A stretch of 64,000 bases of DNA, from positions 2,728,001 to 2,792,000 of the forward strand of contig NZ_CP045725.1 in the NCBI RefSeq assembly GCF_009646095.1, given 5' to 3'. Both the position numbers and the translations under genes were made by a program. This DNA comes from Raineyella fluvialis. Its GTDB lineage: Bacteria > Actinomycetota > Actinomycetes > Propionibacteriales > Propionibacteriaceae. Of this stretch, positions 31,185-39,921 are shown in pieces. The notes below the pieces were generated by a model that worked only from the letters and a program-made list of their open reading frames with translations, was not told the origin of the DNA and searched no databases. Numbering within the stretch: position 1 is the first letter of the stretch; each line of letters opens with the position of its first letter.

Positions 31185-31988
31185 GTGGATCCGATCAGCC
31201 GGACCAGTGCCGCGGAGGCGCTGCTCGAGGCCAACCGTAGTGGGGTGTCGATCCCGCCGTTGCGCGAGACCTACCCCGACCTCACCATCGAGGACGCCTA
31301 CGAGATCCAGATGCTGACCGTGCGCAGCTGGCTCGCCGCGGGACGGACGGTGGGCGGTTACAAGGTCGGGCTGACCTCGCCGGCGATGCAGAAGCAGTTG
31401 GGCGTCGCCCAGCCGGACTTCGGCCACATCTTCACCGACCAGTTCTACCTCGAGAACATGCCGATGGACCTGAGCGGGCACATCCTGCCCCGGGTCGAGC
31501 CGGAGATCGCGTTCGTCCTCAAGGAGGACCTCTGCGGTCCGGGCGTGACCGTCGTCGACGCCATCCGCGCCGTCGACTACGTGCTGCCGGCCCTCGAAGT
31601 CGTCGACTCCCGGGTCCGCGACTGGGACATCCAGATCGGTGACACCGTCGCCGACAACGCCTCCGGCGGCGGCGTGGTCCTCGGGTCCACCCCGACCTAC
31701 CTGGGTGACGCCGACCTGCGCCTGGTCGGCTGCACGATGTACAAGAACGGCCAGGTGGCCGGGACGGGTGCCGGTGGCGCTGTCCTCGGGTCGCCGATCA
31801 ACGCCCTCGTCTGGCTGGCCAACACCGTCGGCCCGCTCGGCACCGTCCTCGAGGCGGGCAAGGTCGTCCTGCCCGGATCGGTCACCAAGATGGTCCCGGT
31901 CGCCCCCGGTGACCGTGTCACCGCCAACTTCGGCAGCGGTCTCGGTTCGGTGACCGCCCTGATCGCCACCACCTCGAAGGAGAACTGA
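31185..31988 (+). CDS. 2-oxopent-4-enoate hydratase
   Basis: FAH-superfamily hydratase (XylJ/DmpE/MhpD type) converting 2-hydroxypenta-2,4-dienoate to 4-hydroxy-2-oxovalerate. The 267 residues contain GYKVGLTSPAMQ, the metal-binding RVEPEIAFVL and DTVADNASGGG. A GTG start follows GGAAGGA; the open frame extends further upstream over the IclR gene end and is not the gene. It shares fold and about equal size with the decarboxylase next door; assignment of the two rests on family features. Confidence 0.85.
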   Translation: MDPISRTSAAEALLEANRSGVSIPPLRETYPDLTIEDAYEIQMLTVRSWLAAGRTVGGYKVGLTSPAMQKQLGVAQPDFGHIFTDQFYLENMPMDLSGHILPRVEPEIAFVLKEDLCGPGVTVVDAIRAVDYVLPALEVVDSRVRDWDIQIGDTVADNASGGGVVLGSTPTYLGDADLRLVGCTMYKNGQVAGTGAGGAVLGSPINALVWLANTVGPLGTVLEAGKVVLPGSVTKMVPVAPGDRVTANFGSGLGSVTALIATTSKEN

Positions 31989-31991
31989 CCC

Positions 31992-32783
31992 ATGGCCTGG
32001 GATTACGACAGCGTCGCCACGGAGCTGCTCGCCTGCGAGGCGGAGGTCCGTGAGCGCGAGCCGATCAGCGACGAGTGGCCGGAACTGGCCTCCGACATCG
32101 AGGGCGCGTACCGGATCCAGGACGCGAATCTCCAGAAGCGCATCGAACGCGGCGAGAAGCTGATCGGTGTCAAGCTGGGCCTCACCTCGCGGGCCAAGCA
32201 GCAGCGGATGGGCGTCGACACCCCGTTCGTCGCCTGGCTGACCGACCAGATGATCCTGCCCGCGGGTGATCCCGTGCCGCAGCAGCGCCTGATCCACCCG
32301 CGGATCGAGCCGGAGATCGTCTTCGTGATGAAGGACCGCCTCGAGGGTCCGGGTGTCACCGCCGCGCAGGCCATGGCAGCCGTCGGCCAGGTGCTCGGAG
32401 GTGGCGAGGTCATCGACTCGCGCTACCGCAACTTCCGCTTCACGGCTGGCGACGTGATCGCCGACAACGCCTCGTCGGGTGCCTTCTCGATCGGCGGAGT
32501 CTCGGTCAAGCCTGAGGACATCGACCTCGGCACCGAAGGGATCCTCGTCGAGGTCAACGGCGCCATCGTCGACACCTCCACCGGCGCGGCCGTCCAGGGA
32601 CACCCGGGCGAGGCCCTCGCGCTGGCGGCGAACGACTTGGCCAAGCGCGGCCTGGCCATCGAAGCCGGATGGATCATCCTCACCGGTGGGATCACCGACG
32701 CCTACTTCGCCACGCCGGGGACCTCGATCGGCTTCCACTTCACCAACCTCGGCTCGCTCTACTTCTATGGCGGGGATGAGTGA
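31992..32783 (+). CDS. 4-oxalocrotonate decarboxylase
   Basis: FAH-superfamily decarboxylase (XylI/DmpH) turning 2-oxo-3-hexenedioate into 2-hydroxypenta-2,4-dienoate and CO2; it normally forms a complex with the hydratase encoded just upstream. The 263 residues include GVKLGLTSRAKQQRMGVD, the metal ligands RIEPEIVFVM, and DVIADNASSGAF. Its stop overlaps the tautomerase start (TGATG). Confidence 0.88.
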   Translation: MAWDYDSVATELLACEAEVREREPISDEWPELASDIEGAYRIQDANLQKRIERGEKLIGVKLGLTSRAKQQRMGVDTPFVAWLTDQMILPAGDPVPQQRLIHPRIEPEIVFVMKDRLEGPGVTAAQAMAAVGQVLGGGEVIDSRYRNFRFTAGDVIADNASSGAFSIGGVSVKPEDIDLGTEGILVEVNGAIVDTSTGAAVQGHPGEALALAANDLAKRGLAIEAGWIILTGGITDAYFATPGTSIGFHFTNLGSLYFYGGDE

Positions 32784-32998
32784 TGCCGATCATCGAGGTC
32801 ACCCTCGCCGAGGGACGTACGCCCGAGAAGCTGCGGGCACTGATCCACGAGCTCACCGAGTCCGTGGTGCGCACCGGGGTCGCGAAGAAGGAGAGCGTCC
32901 GCGTCATCCTTCGCGAAGTCCCCTCGACGCACTTCGCCGCCGCGGACGAGACGCTCGCCGAGCGCGCCGTCCGCGTCGGTGAGGCCGAGAAGGCCTGA
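32783..32998 (+). CDS. 4-oxalocrotonate tautomerase
   Basis: Small enzyme that ketonises 2-hydroxymuconate. After removal of Met the catalytic Pro1 is first (PIIEVTLAEGRTPEKL), with Arg at the usual positions. At 71 residues it is slightly longer than the 62-residue XylH because of a short C-terminal tail. ATG 32783 rather than the GTG one codon earlier is required to expose Pro1. Confidence 0.93.
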   Translation: MPIIEVTLAEGRTPEKLRALIHELTESVVRTGVAKKESVRVILREVPSTHFAAADETLAERAVRVGEAEKA

Positions 32999-33060
32999 CC
33001 CCTATCACTTCCGGGCACGAACATCCGGGCTCAGAAACACAAAGAACAGGAACACTGGGA

Positions 33061-34530
33061 ATGCGCAAGGTCATCACCCCCCGCAACGTGGCCAACTTCA
33101 TCAACGGACAGTACGTCGAGACGGGCGACACCTTCGACGTCCTCTACCCGGTGACCGGCGAGGTCACCGCCAAGGTCCACACGGCCGGTCAGGCCGAGGT
33201 CGACGCCGCTGTCGCCGCCGCCCGCGCCGCCCTCTGCGGCCCGTGGGGCCAGCTCAGCACCGATGAGCGCATCGGCATGGTGATCGACATCGCCAACGGC
33301 ATCACCAAGCGCTTCGACGACTTCCTCGAGCTCGAGGTCCTCGACACCGGCAAGCCCTACTCGGTCGCCTCGCACGTCGACATCCCGCGGGGTGCCGCCA
33401 ACTTCAAGGCCTTCGCGCACACCCTGAAGGAGCACGCCACCGAGGCGTTCCGGATGGACACCCCGGACGGCAACGGGGCACTGAACTACGGCGTGCGTCG
33501 TCCCCGCGGTGTCATCGGCATCATCTCGCCCTGGAACCTCCCGCTGCTGCTGATGACCTGGAAGGCCGGGCCGGCCCTGGCGATGGGCAACACCGTCGTC
33601 GTCAAGCCGTCCGAGGTCACCCCGTCCACGGCCTCGCTGCTCGGTGAGGTGATGAACGAGGTCGGCGTGCCCGCCGGTGTCTACAACGTGGTCAACGGCT
33701 TCGGCAAGACCGGCGCGATGATCACCTCGCACCCCGACGTCGACGGCATCACCTTCACCGGTGAGACCGTGACCGGCTCGATCATCATCAAAGCGACCGC
33801 GGACACCCTGAAGGCCACCTCGATGGAGATGGGCGGCAAGAACGCCGGCATCGTCTTCGAGGACGCCGACCTCGACATCGCGGTCAAGGAGCTGGGTCGT
33901 TCCTGCTTCCTCAACACGGGCCAGGTCTGCCTCGGCACCGAGCGCGTCTACGTCCACGAGTCGATCTTCGACGAGGTCCGCGACCGGCTGAAGGACTACG
34001 CCGAGAACGAGCTGAAGTACGGCTACCCGGACGACGACACGATGAACTTCGGCCCGGTCGTCTCCGACGAGCACCGCGACAAGGTGCTGTCCTACTACAA
34101 GCTCGCCGAGGAGGAGGGCGCCACGGTTGTCACCGGCGGCGGCGCCCCGAAGTTCGGCGACGAGCGCGACGGAGGCTCCTGGGTCGAGCCCACCATCTGG
34201 ACCGGCTTGGGGCACGAATCGCGGGTCGCCACCGAGGAGATCTTCGGTCCGGCCGTGGCCCTCATCCCGTTCTCGGATGAGGACGAGGTGATCAGGCTGG
34301 CCAACGACACCCGCTACGGTCTGTCGGCGACCTTCTTCACCCGCGACATGTCCCGCGCGCTGCGGGTGGCCCCGCAGCTGGAGGCCGGCATCGTCTGGGT
34401 GAACTCCTGGTTCCTCCGTGACCTGCGGACGTCCTTCGGTGGGATGAAGCAGTCCGGCATCGGCCGCGAGGGCGGCGTGCACGGCCTCGAGTTCTACACC
34501 GAGATCTCGAACGTCTGCATCAAGATCTGA
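33061..34530 (+). CDS. 2-hydroxymuconic semialdehyde dehydrogenase
   Basis: NAD-dependent aldehyde dehydrogenase (XylG/DmpC type) oxidising the ring-cleavage product to 2-hydroxymuconate. 489 residues with the proton-abstracting Glu in SMEMGGKNAG, the nucleophile Cys in NTGQVCLGTERV (about 287), and a C-terminal MKQSGIGREGGVHGLEFYTE. It ends the cluster before a strong terminator. The substrate comes from the gene neighbourhood, since betaine-aldehyde-type ALDHs look similar. Confidence 0.88.
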   Translation: MRKVITPRNVANFINGQYVETGDTFDVLYPVTGEVTAKVHTAGQAEVDAAVAAARAALCGPWGQLSTDERIGMVIDIANGITKRFDDFLELEVLDTGKPYSVASHVDIPRGAANFKAFAHTLKEHATEAFRMDTPDGNGALNYGVRRPRGVIGIISPWNLPLLLMTWKAGPALAMGNTVVVKPSEVTPSTASLLGEVMNEVGVPAGVYNVVNGFGKTGAMITSHPDVDGITFTGETVTGSIIIKATADTLKATSMEMGGKNAGIVFEDADLDIAVKELGRSCFLNTGQVCLGTERVYVHESIFDEVRDRLKDYAENELKYGYPDDDTMNFGPVVSDEHRDKVLSYYKLAEEEGATVVTGGGAPKFGDERDGGSWVEPTIWTGLGHESRVATEEIFGPAVALIPFSDEDEVIRLANDTRYGLSATFFTRDMSRALRVAPQLEAGIVWVNSWFLRDLRTSFGGMKQSGIGREGGVHGLEFYTEISNVCIKI

Positions 34531-34555
34531 CCTGATCGGTCCTCACCGACGCACA

Positions 34556-34588
34556 CGGAAGGGCGGCCCCGGCGGGGCCGCCCTTCCG
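34556..34588. terminator. Terminator after the catechol cluster
   Basis: A perfect 15-bp stem (CGGAAGGGCGGCCCC and complement) with a 3-nt loop between convergent stops; no clear U run, but the stem is very stable. Confidence 0.85.
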
Positions 34589-34591
34589 CAC

Positions 34592-35350
34592 TCAGGGGCA
34601 CAGAGCCTCCTTCAGGTCCGGCGGGAGCAGCTTCCCGGCGGCGGCGAGCCGTTCGACCAGGACCGCGACGCCGGCGTTGGCGGCCATGATGCCGATCAGC
34701 ACCAGCACCTGGGAGGCGCCGGCCTGGAGGGGGGAGCCTCCCCCGAGCAGGACACCGATGAAGGCGCCGGGCAACGTCACCAACCCGACCGTGCGGGTGG
34801 TGTCGATGTTCGGCATCAGTGCCTCGCCCGTCCCGGCGTGGATGATCTGGCGGATCGCCCAGGGCCGTTCGAACCCGAGGGCCAGTGCGGCCTCGTACTG
34901 TCCTCGCTGGTCGCGCAGCGCGGGGAAGGCCCGACGGGTGACCAGGGTGTGAGCGTTCATCGCGTTGCCGACGACGATGCTCACGATCGGGATGATCGCC
35001 GCCCCACTCCAGGGGGAGGCGCCCGACAGGAACACCAGGGCCGACACCGGCACCACACCGCCGGCGATGGCCAACGCCACCCACGGGATGGCGTTGCGTA
35101 CGCCGGCCCGCCCGGCCGCTGTCCACGTCGCGATGCAGAACATCAGCAGCACGAAGAGCAGGGCCGTCCAGACGAACCGGACCGCCCCGACGATGACGAA
35201 AGAGACGACGGCAAGCTGCAGCACGGCGCGCAGGGACGCCACGACCTGTTGACGGGCCAGCCCGAGTTCCCCCAGGCGTGACAGCACGACGGACAGCAGG
35301 ACGAGTGCGACCAGCGCGATCGCCAGTCCCCACCCCAGATCGACAGTCAC
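34592..35350 (-). CDS. FetB/UPF0014-type permease
   Basis: Integral membrane protein of 252 residues and about seven helices, UPF0014 family. Conserved stretches include GNAMNAHTLVTRRAF and LVTLPGAFIGVLLGG. E. coli FetB is the permease of an iron exporter with the ATPase FetA, but no ATPase gene is adjacent here, so its partner is elsewhere or absent. Confidence 0.85.
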   Translation of the reverse strand: MTVDLGWGLAIALVALVLLSVVLSRLGELGLARQQVVASLRAVLQLAVVSFVIVGAVRFVWTALLFVLLMFCIATWTAAGRAGVRNAIPWVALAIAGGVVPVSALVFLSGASPWSGAAIIPIVSIVVGNAMNAHTLVTRRAFPALRDQRGQYEAALALGFERPWAIRQIIHAGTGEALMPNIDTTRTVGLVTLPGAFIGVLLGGGSPLQAGASQVLVLIGIMAANAGVAVLVERLAAAGKLLPPDLKEALCP

Positions 35351-35373
35351 GGGGCCACCCTACTCACCGGGTG

Positions 35374-36693
35374 TCACTTGCTGGCGAGCGTCACCTTGAC
35401 CTGCTGGCTGCCGCCGTTGCGGCTCACGTCCAGGGTGACGACATCGCCGACCTGCTGGCTGCGGACCCTCGCCGCCAGACTGACCGACCCGGTGATCGGC
35501 ACCCCGTCCATCGCCGTGATGACATCGCCGGTCCTGATCCCGCCCTTGTCGGCGGCGGATCCGGAGGTGACGGACTTGACCTGCGCGCCGACGACCTGCT
35601 GGCCGTTGACGTTGCCGACCCCGTCGGTGGTGGAGACGCCCAGGAGGGGGGTGGTGGCGCTGCCCTTGCTGATCAGTTCGCTGGTCACCGAACGCACCTG
35701 GTCGGCCCGGATCGCGAAGCCGATGCCGATGTTGCCGGACTGGCTGCCGGACGAACTGCCGAGCGTCGCGATCGACGAGGTGAGGCCGATCAGCTGCCCG
35801 CTGGCGTTGATCAGCGCACCGCCGGAGTTGCCCGGGTTGATCGCGGCCGAGGTCTGGATGGCGTCGGTGACCACGGTGGTGTCCGTCGACTGGCCCTGGG
35901 AGAAGGGTGACTGCTGCTGTTGTTCGTTGGCGGAGGAGCGCACCGGCCGGTGCAGAGCCGAGACGATGCCGGTGGTGACACTGCCGGACAGGCCGAGCGG
36001 GTTGCCGATCGCCATGACCGGGTCGCCGACCGCCACCTTCGTCACGTCGCCGAAGGCGATCGGCGTGAGGTCACTGGGCGGATCGGTCAGCTTGATCACC
36101 GCCAGGTCGGTACCCGGGTCGGTGCCGACGATCGTCGCCTTGTGGATCGTGTTGTTGTTGAGAGTGACCTGGATCTGCCCGTTCTGGCCGCCGCTCACCA
36201 CGTGGTTGTTGGTGGCGATGTGCCCCTGGGCGTCGAGGATGACGCCCGACCCTTCCGCGCCGCTCGATCCGCTGCTCACGGTGATGGAGACCACAGCGGG
36301 CTCCACGGACTTCGCCACGGTCGTCCAGTCCACGGCATTGCCGCTGCCCTGGACGACGGGGGTCGTGGTGCCGCCTCCGGTGATCACCTTGGACTGTGAC
36401 CCCGAGACCGCCATCGTGGCCGCCGATCCGACGCCGCCGCCGAGCAGGGCGGCGATCAGGACGAGGGCGACGAGCCTGCCCGAACCGCTCCTCGGCTTAC
36501 GGGGACCCGGAGCGGTGACCTGTCCGGGGGCGGGCTGCCAAGCCGGTGAGGAGGACCACGGCTGCCCGTACGGAGGCTGCTGAGGGGCCCCGTACGGTGC
36601 CTGCTGAGTGCCAGGGAGCGGACCGGGCCGGTCTGACGACGGCGACGAGCCGGCGGGGGGCTCGAACGACGGGGGACCGGGACGCTCCGACAT
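35374..36693 (-). CDS. HtrA-like serine protease with PDZ domain
   Basis: Membrane-anchored, extracytoplasmic chaperone-protease of 439 residues. A Pro/Gln-rich cytoplasmic N-terminus (1-70), one transmembrane helix (about 74-96), a trypsin-like domain with the triad His (TNNHVV), Asp (GTDLAVI) and Ser (NPGNSGGAL), and one PDZ domain (about 345-435). I chose ATG 36693 after GAGGAG; upstream in-frame codons lack a ribosome site. Likely serves envelope stress. Confidence 0.92.
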   Translation of the reverse strand: MSERPGPPSFEPPAGSSPSSDRPGPLPGTQQAPYGAPQQPPYGQPWSSSPAWQPAPGQVTAPGPRKPRSGSGRLVALVLIAALLGGGVGSAATMAVSGSQSKVITGGGTTTPVVQGSGNAVDWTTVAKSVEPAVVSITVSSGSSGAEGSGVILDAQGHIATNNHVVSGGQNGQIQVTLNNNTIHKATIVGTDPGTDLAVIKLTDPPSDLTPIAFGDVTKVAVGDPVMAIGNPLGLSGSVTTGIVSALHRPVRSSANEQQQQSPFSQGQSTDTTVVTDAIQTSAAINPGNSGGALINASGQLIGLTSSIATLGSSSGSQSGNIGIGFAIRADQVRSVTSELISKGSATTPLLGVSTTDGVGNVNGQQVVGAQVKSVTSGSAADKGGIRTGDVITAMDGVPITGSVSLAARVRSQQVGDVVTLDVSRNGGSQQVKVTLASK

Positions 36694-36814
36694 GGCTCTC
36701 CTCAAGGATCGCTGACGCTTGCTGGTGCTGGTACCCACCATGTTCGCCGCTGATTCAAGGAAGCTGATCGTTTCCTGTGAGCGCCATGAGAACCGGGGAC
36801 CCGCTCCGGCCACG

Positions 36815-36820
36815 TACACT
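36815..36820 (+). promoter_or_regulatory. -10 box of dnaG
   Basis: TACACT ends 8 nt before the GTG at 36829, with no ribosome site between. Confidence 0.5.
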
Positions 36821-36828
36821 GACACCTT

Positions 36829-38790
36829 GTGGCTGGCCGGATCAATGAGGAGGATATCGCTCTGGTGCGGGAGCGATCCCGCATCGACGACGTGGTGAGT
36901 CCGTACGTGACGCTACGCCGGGCCGGAGCGGGATCCCTCAAGGGCCTGTGCCCCTTCCATGACGAGAAGACCCCCAGCTTCCAGGTCACCCCAGCACGCG
37001 GTCTCTACTACTGCTTCGGCTGCGGGGAGGGCGGCGACGCCATCTCGTTCCTGCAGAAGAAGGAGAATCTCTCCTTCGTCGAGGCGGTCGAGCGGCTGGC
37101 CGACCAGTTCAACGTCCAGCTCCGTTACATCGACGACGGGAGTCGTACGGCCGAGACGGGTAACCGCCGCCGGATCACCGAGGCGAACCGGTTGGCGGCC
37201 GAGTTCTACGCCCACCAGTTGACCTCGCCGGACGCCCTCGTCGGCCGACGGTTCCTGGACGGGCGCGGCTTCGACCGGCAGGCGGCCGAACACTTCGGCA
37301 TCGGGTTCGCGCCGCGAGGCGGCCGCGACCTGCACGCGTTCCTGCGCCAGCGCGGCTTCCGCGACGATGAACTGGTCCGGGCCGGCCTCGTTCGCGAGAA
37401 CGGAGGCTGGGACTTCTTCCAGGGGCGCCTGCTCTGGCCGATCCGGGACGCCGGGGGCGTGGTGCTCGGATTCGGCGCTCGCCGGCTGTTCGACGACGAC
37501 CGGATGCCGGCGAAGTACCTCAACACCCCCGAGACGGCGGTGTACAAGAAGTCGCACGTCCTCTACGGCCTCGACCTGGCCCGCCAGCCGATCGCCAAGA
37601 AGTCACAGGCGGTGGTGGTCGAGGGCTACACCGACGTGATGGCAGCCCACCTCTCCGGAGTCGACACCGCGGTCGCCTCCTGCGGCACAGCCTTCGGTGA
37701 CGACCATGCCCGGATCCTGCAGCGCCTGCTGGGCCAGACGTCGGCGACCCAGGGCGAGGTGATCTTCACCTTCGACGGTGACGCCGCCGGGCAGGCGGCC
37801 GCGTTGAAGGTCTTCAAGGGCGACCAGAACTTCATCACCCAGACCTACGTCGCCGTCGAGCCACACGGCTGGGATCCCTGTGACCTGCGGATCAACGAGG
37901 GCGACGCGGCGGTCCGGGAGCTGGTCGGCCGGCGGGTCCCTCTCTATCGGTTCGTGATGGACAACGTTATCGGGGAGTTCGACCTCGACCGGGCGGACGG
38001 GCGGGTGGCGGCGCTACGTGCGGCCGCGCCGTTGGTCGCCGCGATCCGGGACCGCTCGCTGGTCGCGGCGTACGTCCACGAACTGGCCGGGCTGCTGGGG
38101 CTGGACCTGGAGGACGTCCGCCGCGAGGTGGCCCGCGCGGAGCGCGGTGGCCAGGGTGCCCAGCGGCAGGGCGGACAGCGCGACGGATCCGGGAGCGTCG
38201 ACGTGGTCACCGAGCCGATGGTCGGTCAGCCGGGCCCGGCCGGTGGGATCCCTGGAGAGACCGCTGTCACGCCTCTGCTGCCACTGCCGGACCCTCGTGA
38301 CCCCCGGCTGGTCGTGGAGCGCGGGACCGTTCAGCTGCTGGTCCAGGTGCCGTGGATGTTCAGCCCGGACTGGGGCGGGCTGGAGGCCGACGATTTCGCG
38401 CATCCCGCCTACCGCCGGATCGCCCAGACGGCCCGGCTGGTCTTCTCGATGTACGGCGAGCCGAGCGGTGAGGTCCCGGACGGTTTCGACCCGGCCGCCT
38501 GGATCCACCTGCTGCGCGAGGGCTGCGACGACGCCAACGCCGAGCAGGTGCTGATCGCGCTGTCGGTCGAGCCGCTGCTGCGTGACCCCGATCCCCTCTA
38601 CGCCGACGCGTACGCCGCCAGACTGCAGCTGCAGCGGGTCAACGAGGCGATCGGCGCCCTGAAGGGCCGGATGCAGCGGACGAATCCGATCGAACAGGCC
38701 GAGGAGCATCGGCGGATGTTCACCGACCTGCTCGCCTGGGAGACTGCCCGCAAGGATCTCCAAGCCAGGTCCTTCGCGGTCCCGGACTGA
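36829..38790 (+). CDS. dnaG: DNA primase
   Basis: Makes RNA primers at the replication fork. 653 residues: a zinc finger (about 35-65, [11 protein letters not shown] and [11 protein letters not shown]), a TOPRIM core with [13 protein letters not shown] and TFDGDAAG, and a C-terminal helicase-binding region (about 500-650). The GTG start matches the family N-terminus ([19 protein letters not shown]). A sigma factor gene follows on the same strand after 187 bp. Confidence 0.95.
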   Translation: MAGRINEEDIALVRERSRIDDVVSPYVTLRRAGAGSLKGLCPFHDEKTPSFQVTPARGLYYCFGCGEGGDAISFLQKKENLSFVEAVERLADQFNVQLRYIDDGSRTAETGNRRRITEANRLAAEFYAHQLTSPDALVGRRFLDGRGFDRQAAEHFGIGFAPRGGRDLHAFLRQRGFRDDELVRAGLVRENGGWDFFQGRLLWPIRDAGGVVLGFGARRLFDDDRMPAKYLNTPETAVYKKSHVLYGLDLARQPIAKKSQAVVVEGYTDVMAAHLSGVDTAVASCGTAFGDDHARILQRLLGQTSATQGEVIFTFDGDAAGQAAALKVFKGDQNFITQTYVAVEPHGWDPCDLRINEGDAAVRELVGRRVPLYRFVMDNVIGEFDLDRADGRVAALRAAAPLVAAIRDRSLVAAYVHELAGLLGLDLEDVRREVARAERGGQGAQRQGGQRDGSGSVDVVTEPMVGQPGPAGGIPGETAVTPLLPLPDPRDPRLVVERGTVQLLVQVPWMFSPDWGGLEADDFAHPAYRRIAQTARLVFSMYGEPSGEVPDGFDPAAWIHLLREGCDDANAEQVLIALSVEPLLRDPDPLYADAYAARLQLQRVNEAIGALKGRMQRTNPIEQAEEHRRMFTDLLAWETARKDLQARSFAVPD

Positions 38791-38830
38791 TCGAGCCATG
38801 CTCGATCGCGCCCGCGACGCCTTCGGCTCT

Positions 38831-38866
38831 GACCGCGATGACCGCGATGACCGGGACGACCGCGCC
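38831..38866. repeat. Short 9-nt tandem repeats after dnaG
   Basis: Two exact GACCGCGAT units followed by two variants (GACCGGGAC, GACCGCGCC) in the dnaG-sigma gap. No other element stands out in this 187-bp gap. Confidence 0.6.
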
Positions 38867-38977
38867 TGATCCTCCCTCGGGGAAGTTCTCCCCAGCCCCT
38901 CCTGCGCGGGCTCCGGCTCGTCCACAGGGCTGATCTGAGCGGGGTCGACACGCCGCCTGCGGTCCGAGGCTGGGGGC

Positions 38978-39727
38978 ATGACGCAGCCAGAGAACCCTGT
39001 CCGGGACCGCCCCCGCCTGCTGACGGGCGACGAGGAACGCCGCCTCGCCCGCATGATCGAGGCGGGCGTCATCGCCCGTCACTTCCTCGACACCGCCACC
39101 CCCTGCCCCCTCGGTACCCCCGACGAGTTGCGCGCCGTCGTCGAGGAGGGTCTGAGGGCACGGGAGCGCTTCCTGTCGGCCAATATCGGGCTCGTCGTGC
39201 ACCTCGTCCGTCGTGACGCCGGGACGTCGGCACCGGAGCGGGAGGACCTCGTCCAAGAGGGGTGTGTCGGCCTTGCCGAAGCGCTGGCCACCTTCGATTG
39301 GGCCCGTGGCACCCGCTTCTCCACGTGGGCGGTGCCGTACGTACGCTCCCGGATCGCGGAGGCCCGTCGGCTGGACCGCGGGGGAATCCGCATCCCGGTC
39401 CGACGGCTCCGCCAGGCCGCGGCCGCCGGCGAGCAGGTGCTCAGCACCTCCTCCATCCACGGGGTCGAGGAGTTGGAGACGACGTGGTGGCGCGACGACC
39501 CCCTCTGCGAGGACGATGGTCCGCCCTGGGAGGAGCTCGTGGCAGGCTGGCGGGACCTGTCCGATGAGCAACGGGCGGTGCTCTCGCATCGCTACGGTCT
39601 GGCGGGCGGGCCCGCCGGCACCCAACTCGCGACCGCGGCGGCACTCGGGATGCCGGTGAAACGCGTCCGGGCCACCGAGGCCGCCGCGCTCGAGTACCTG
39701 CGTGACGTGTGCCTCGCGGGCTTGTGA
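38978..39727 (+). CDS. Sigma-70 family RNA polymerase sigma factor
   Basis: Sigma factor of 249 residues. A region 1.2-like start (LLTGDEERRLARMIEAG) precedes region 2 (ANIGLVVHLVRR; EDLVQEGCVGLAEALATFDW; GTRFSTWAVPYVRSRI), region 3.0 (GIRIPVRRLRQ), a shortened region 3, and region 4 (LSDEQRAVLSHRYGLAGG, then a helix-turn-helix with MPVKRVRATEAAALEYL). Region 1.1 is absent, so it is an alternative (group 2/3) factor. No anti-sigma gene adjoins. Its place after dnaG recalls the dnaG-rpoD order, but it is too divergent to be the housekeeping factor. Confidence 0.85.
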   Translation: MTQPENPVRDRPRLLTGDEERRLARMIEAGVIARHFLDTATPCPLGTPDELRAVVEEGLRARERFLSANIGLVVHLVRRDAGTSAPEREDLVQEGCVGLAEALATFDWARGTRFSTWAVPYVRSRIAEARRLDRGGIRIPVRRLRQAAAAGEQVLSTSSIHGVEELETTWWRDDPLCEDDGPPWEELVAGWRDLSDEQRAVLSHRYGLAGGPAGTQLATAAALGMPVKRVRATEAAALEYLRDVCLAGL

Positions 39728-39799
39728 CGCCGCAGCCTTTGCCGACAGCATCCTCGTGTCCGCGGTCATCGTCATCGTCCCCGGTTGCCTCCCGATGGT

Positions 39800-39910
39800 G
39801 GAATGCCCACGGCGGGGCTACTGTCAGGGCACTGTCCCGGCGCGGCGGAAGCCGGTGAGAACCCGGCCGGCCGCGCCGCTGAGCCCTGTCAGAGGGACGC
39901 GAGATGCCGT
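39800..39910 (+). ncRNA. Cobalamin riboswitch
   Basis: The leader contains the conserved B12 core GGAAGCCGGTGAGAACCCGG (39847-39866) followed by a GCCGCTG variant of the GCCACTG element at 39875-39881, inside a GC-rich multistem region that runs to the ribosome site AGGAGG (39911-39916). This places B12-dependent control on the metal transporter downstream. Boundaries are approximate. Confidence 0.8.
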
Positions 39911-39921
39911 AGGAGGCCGTG

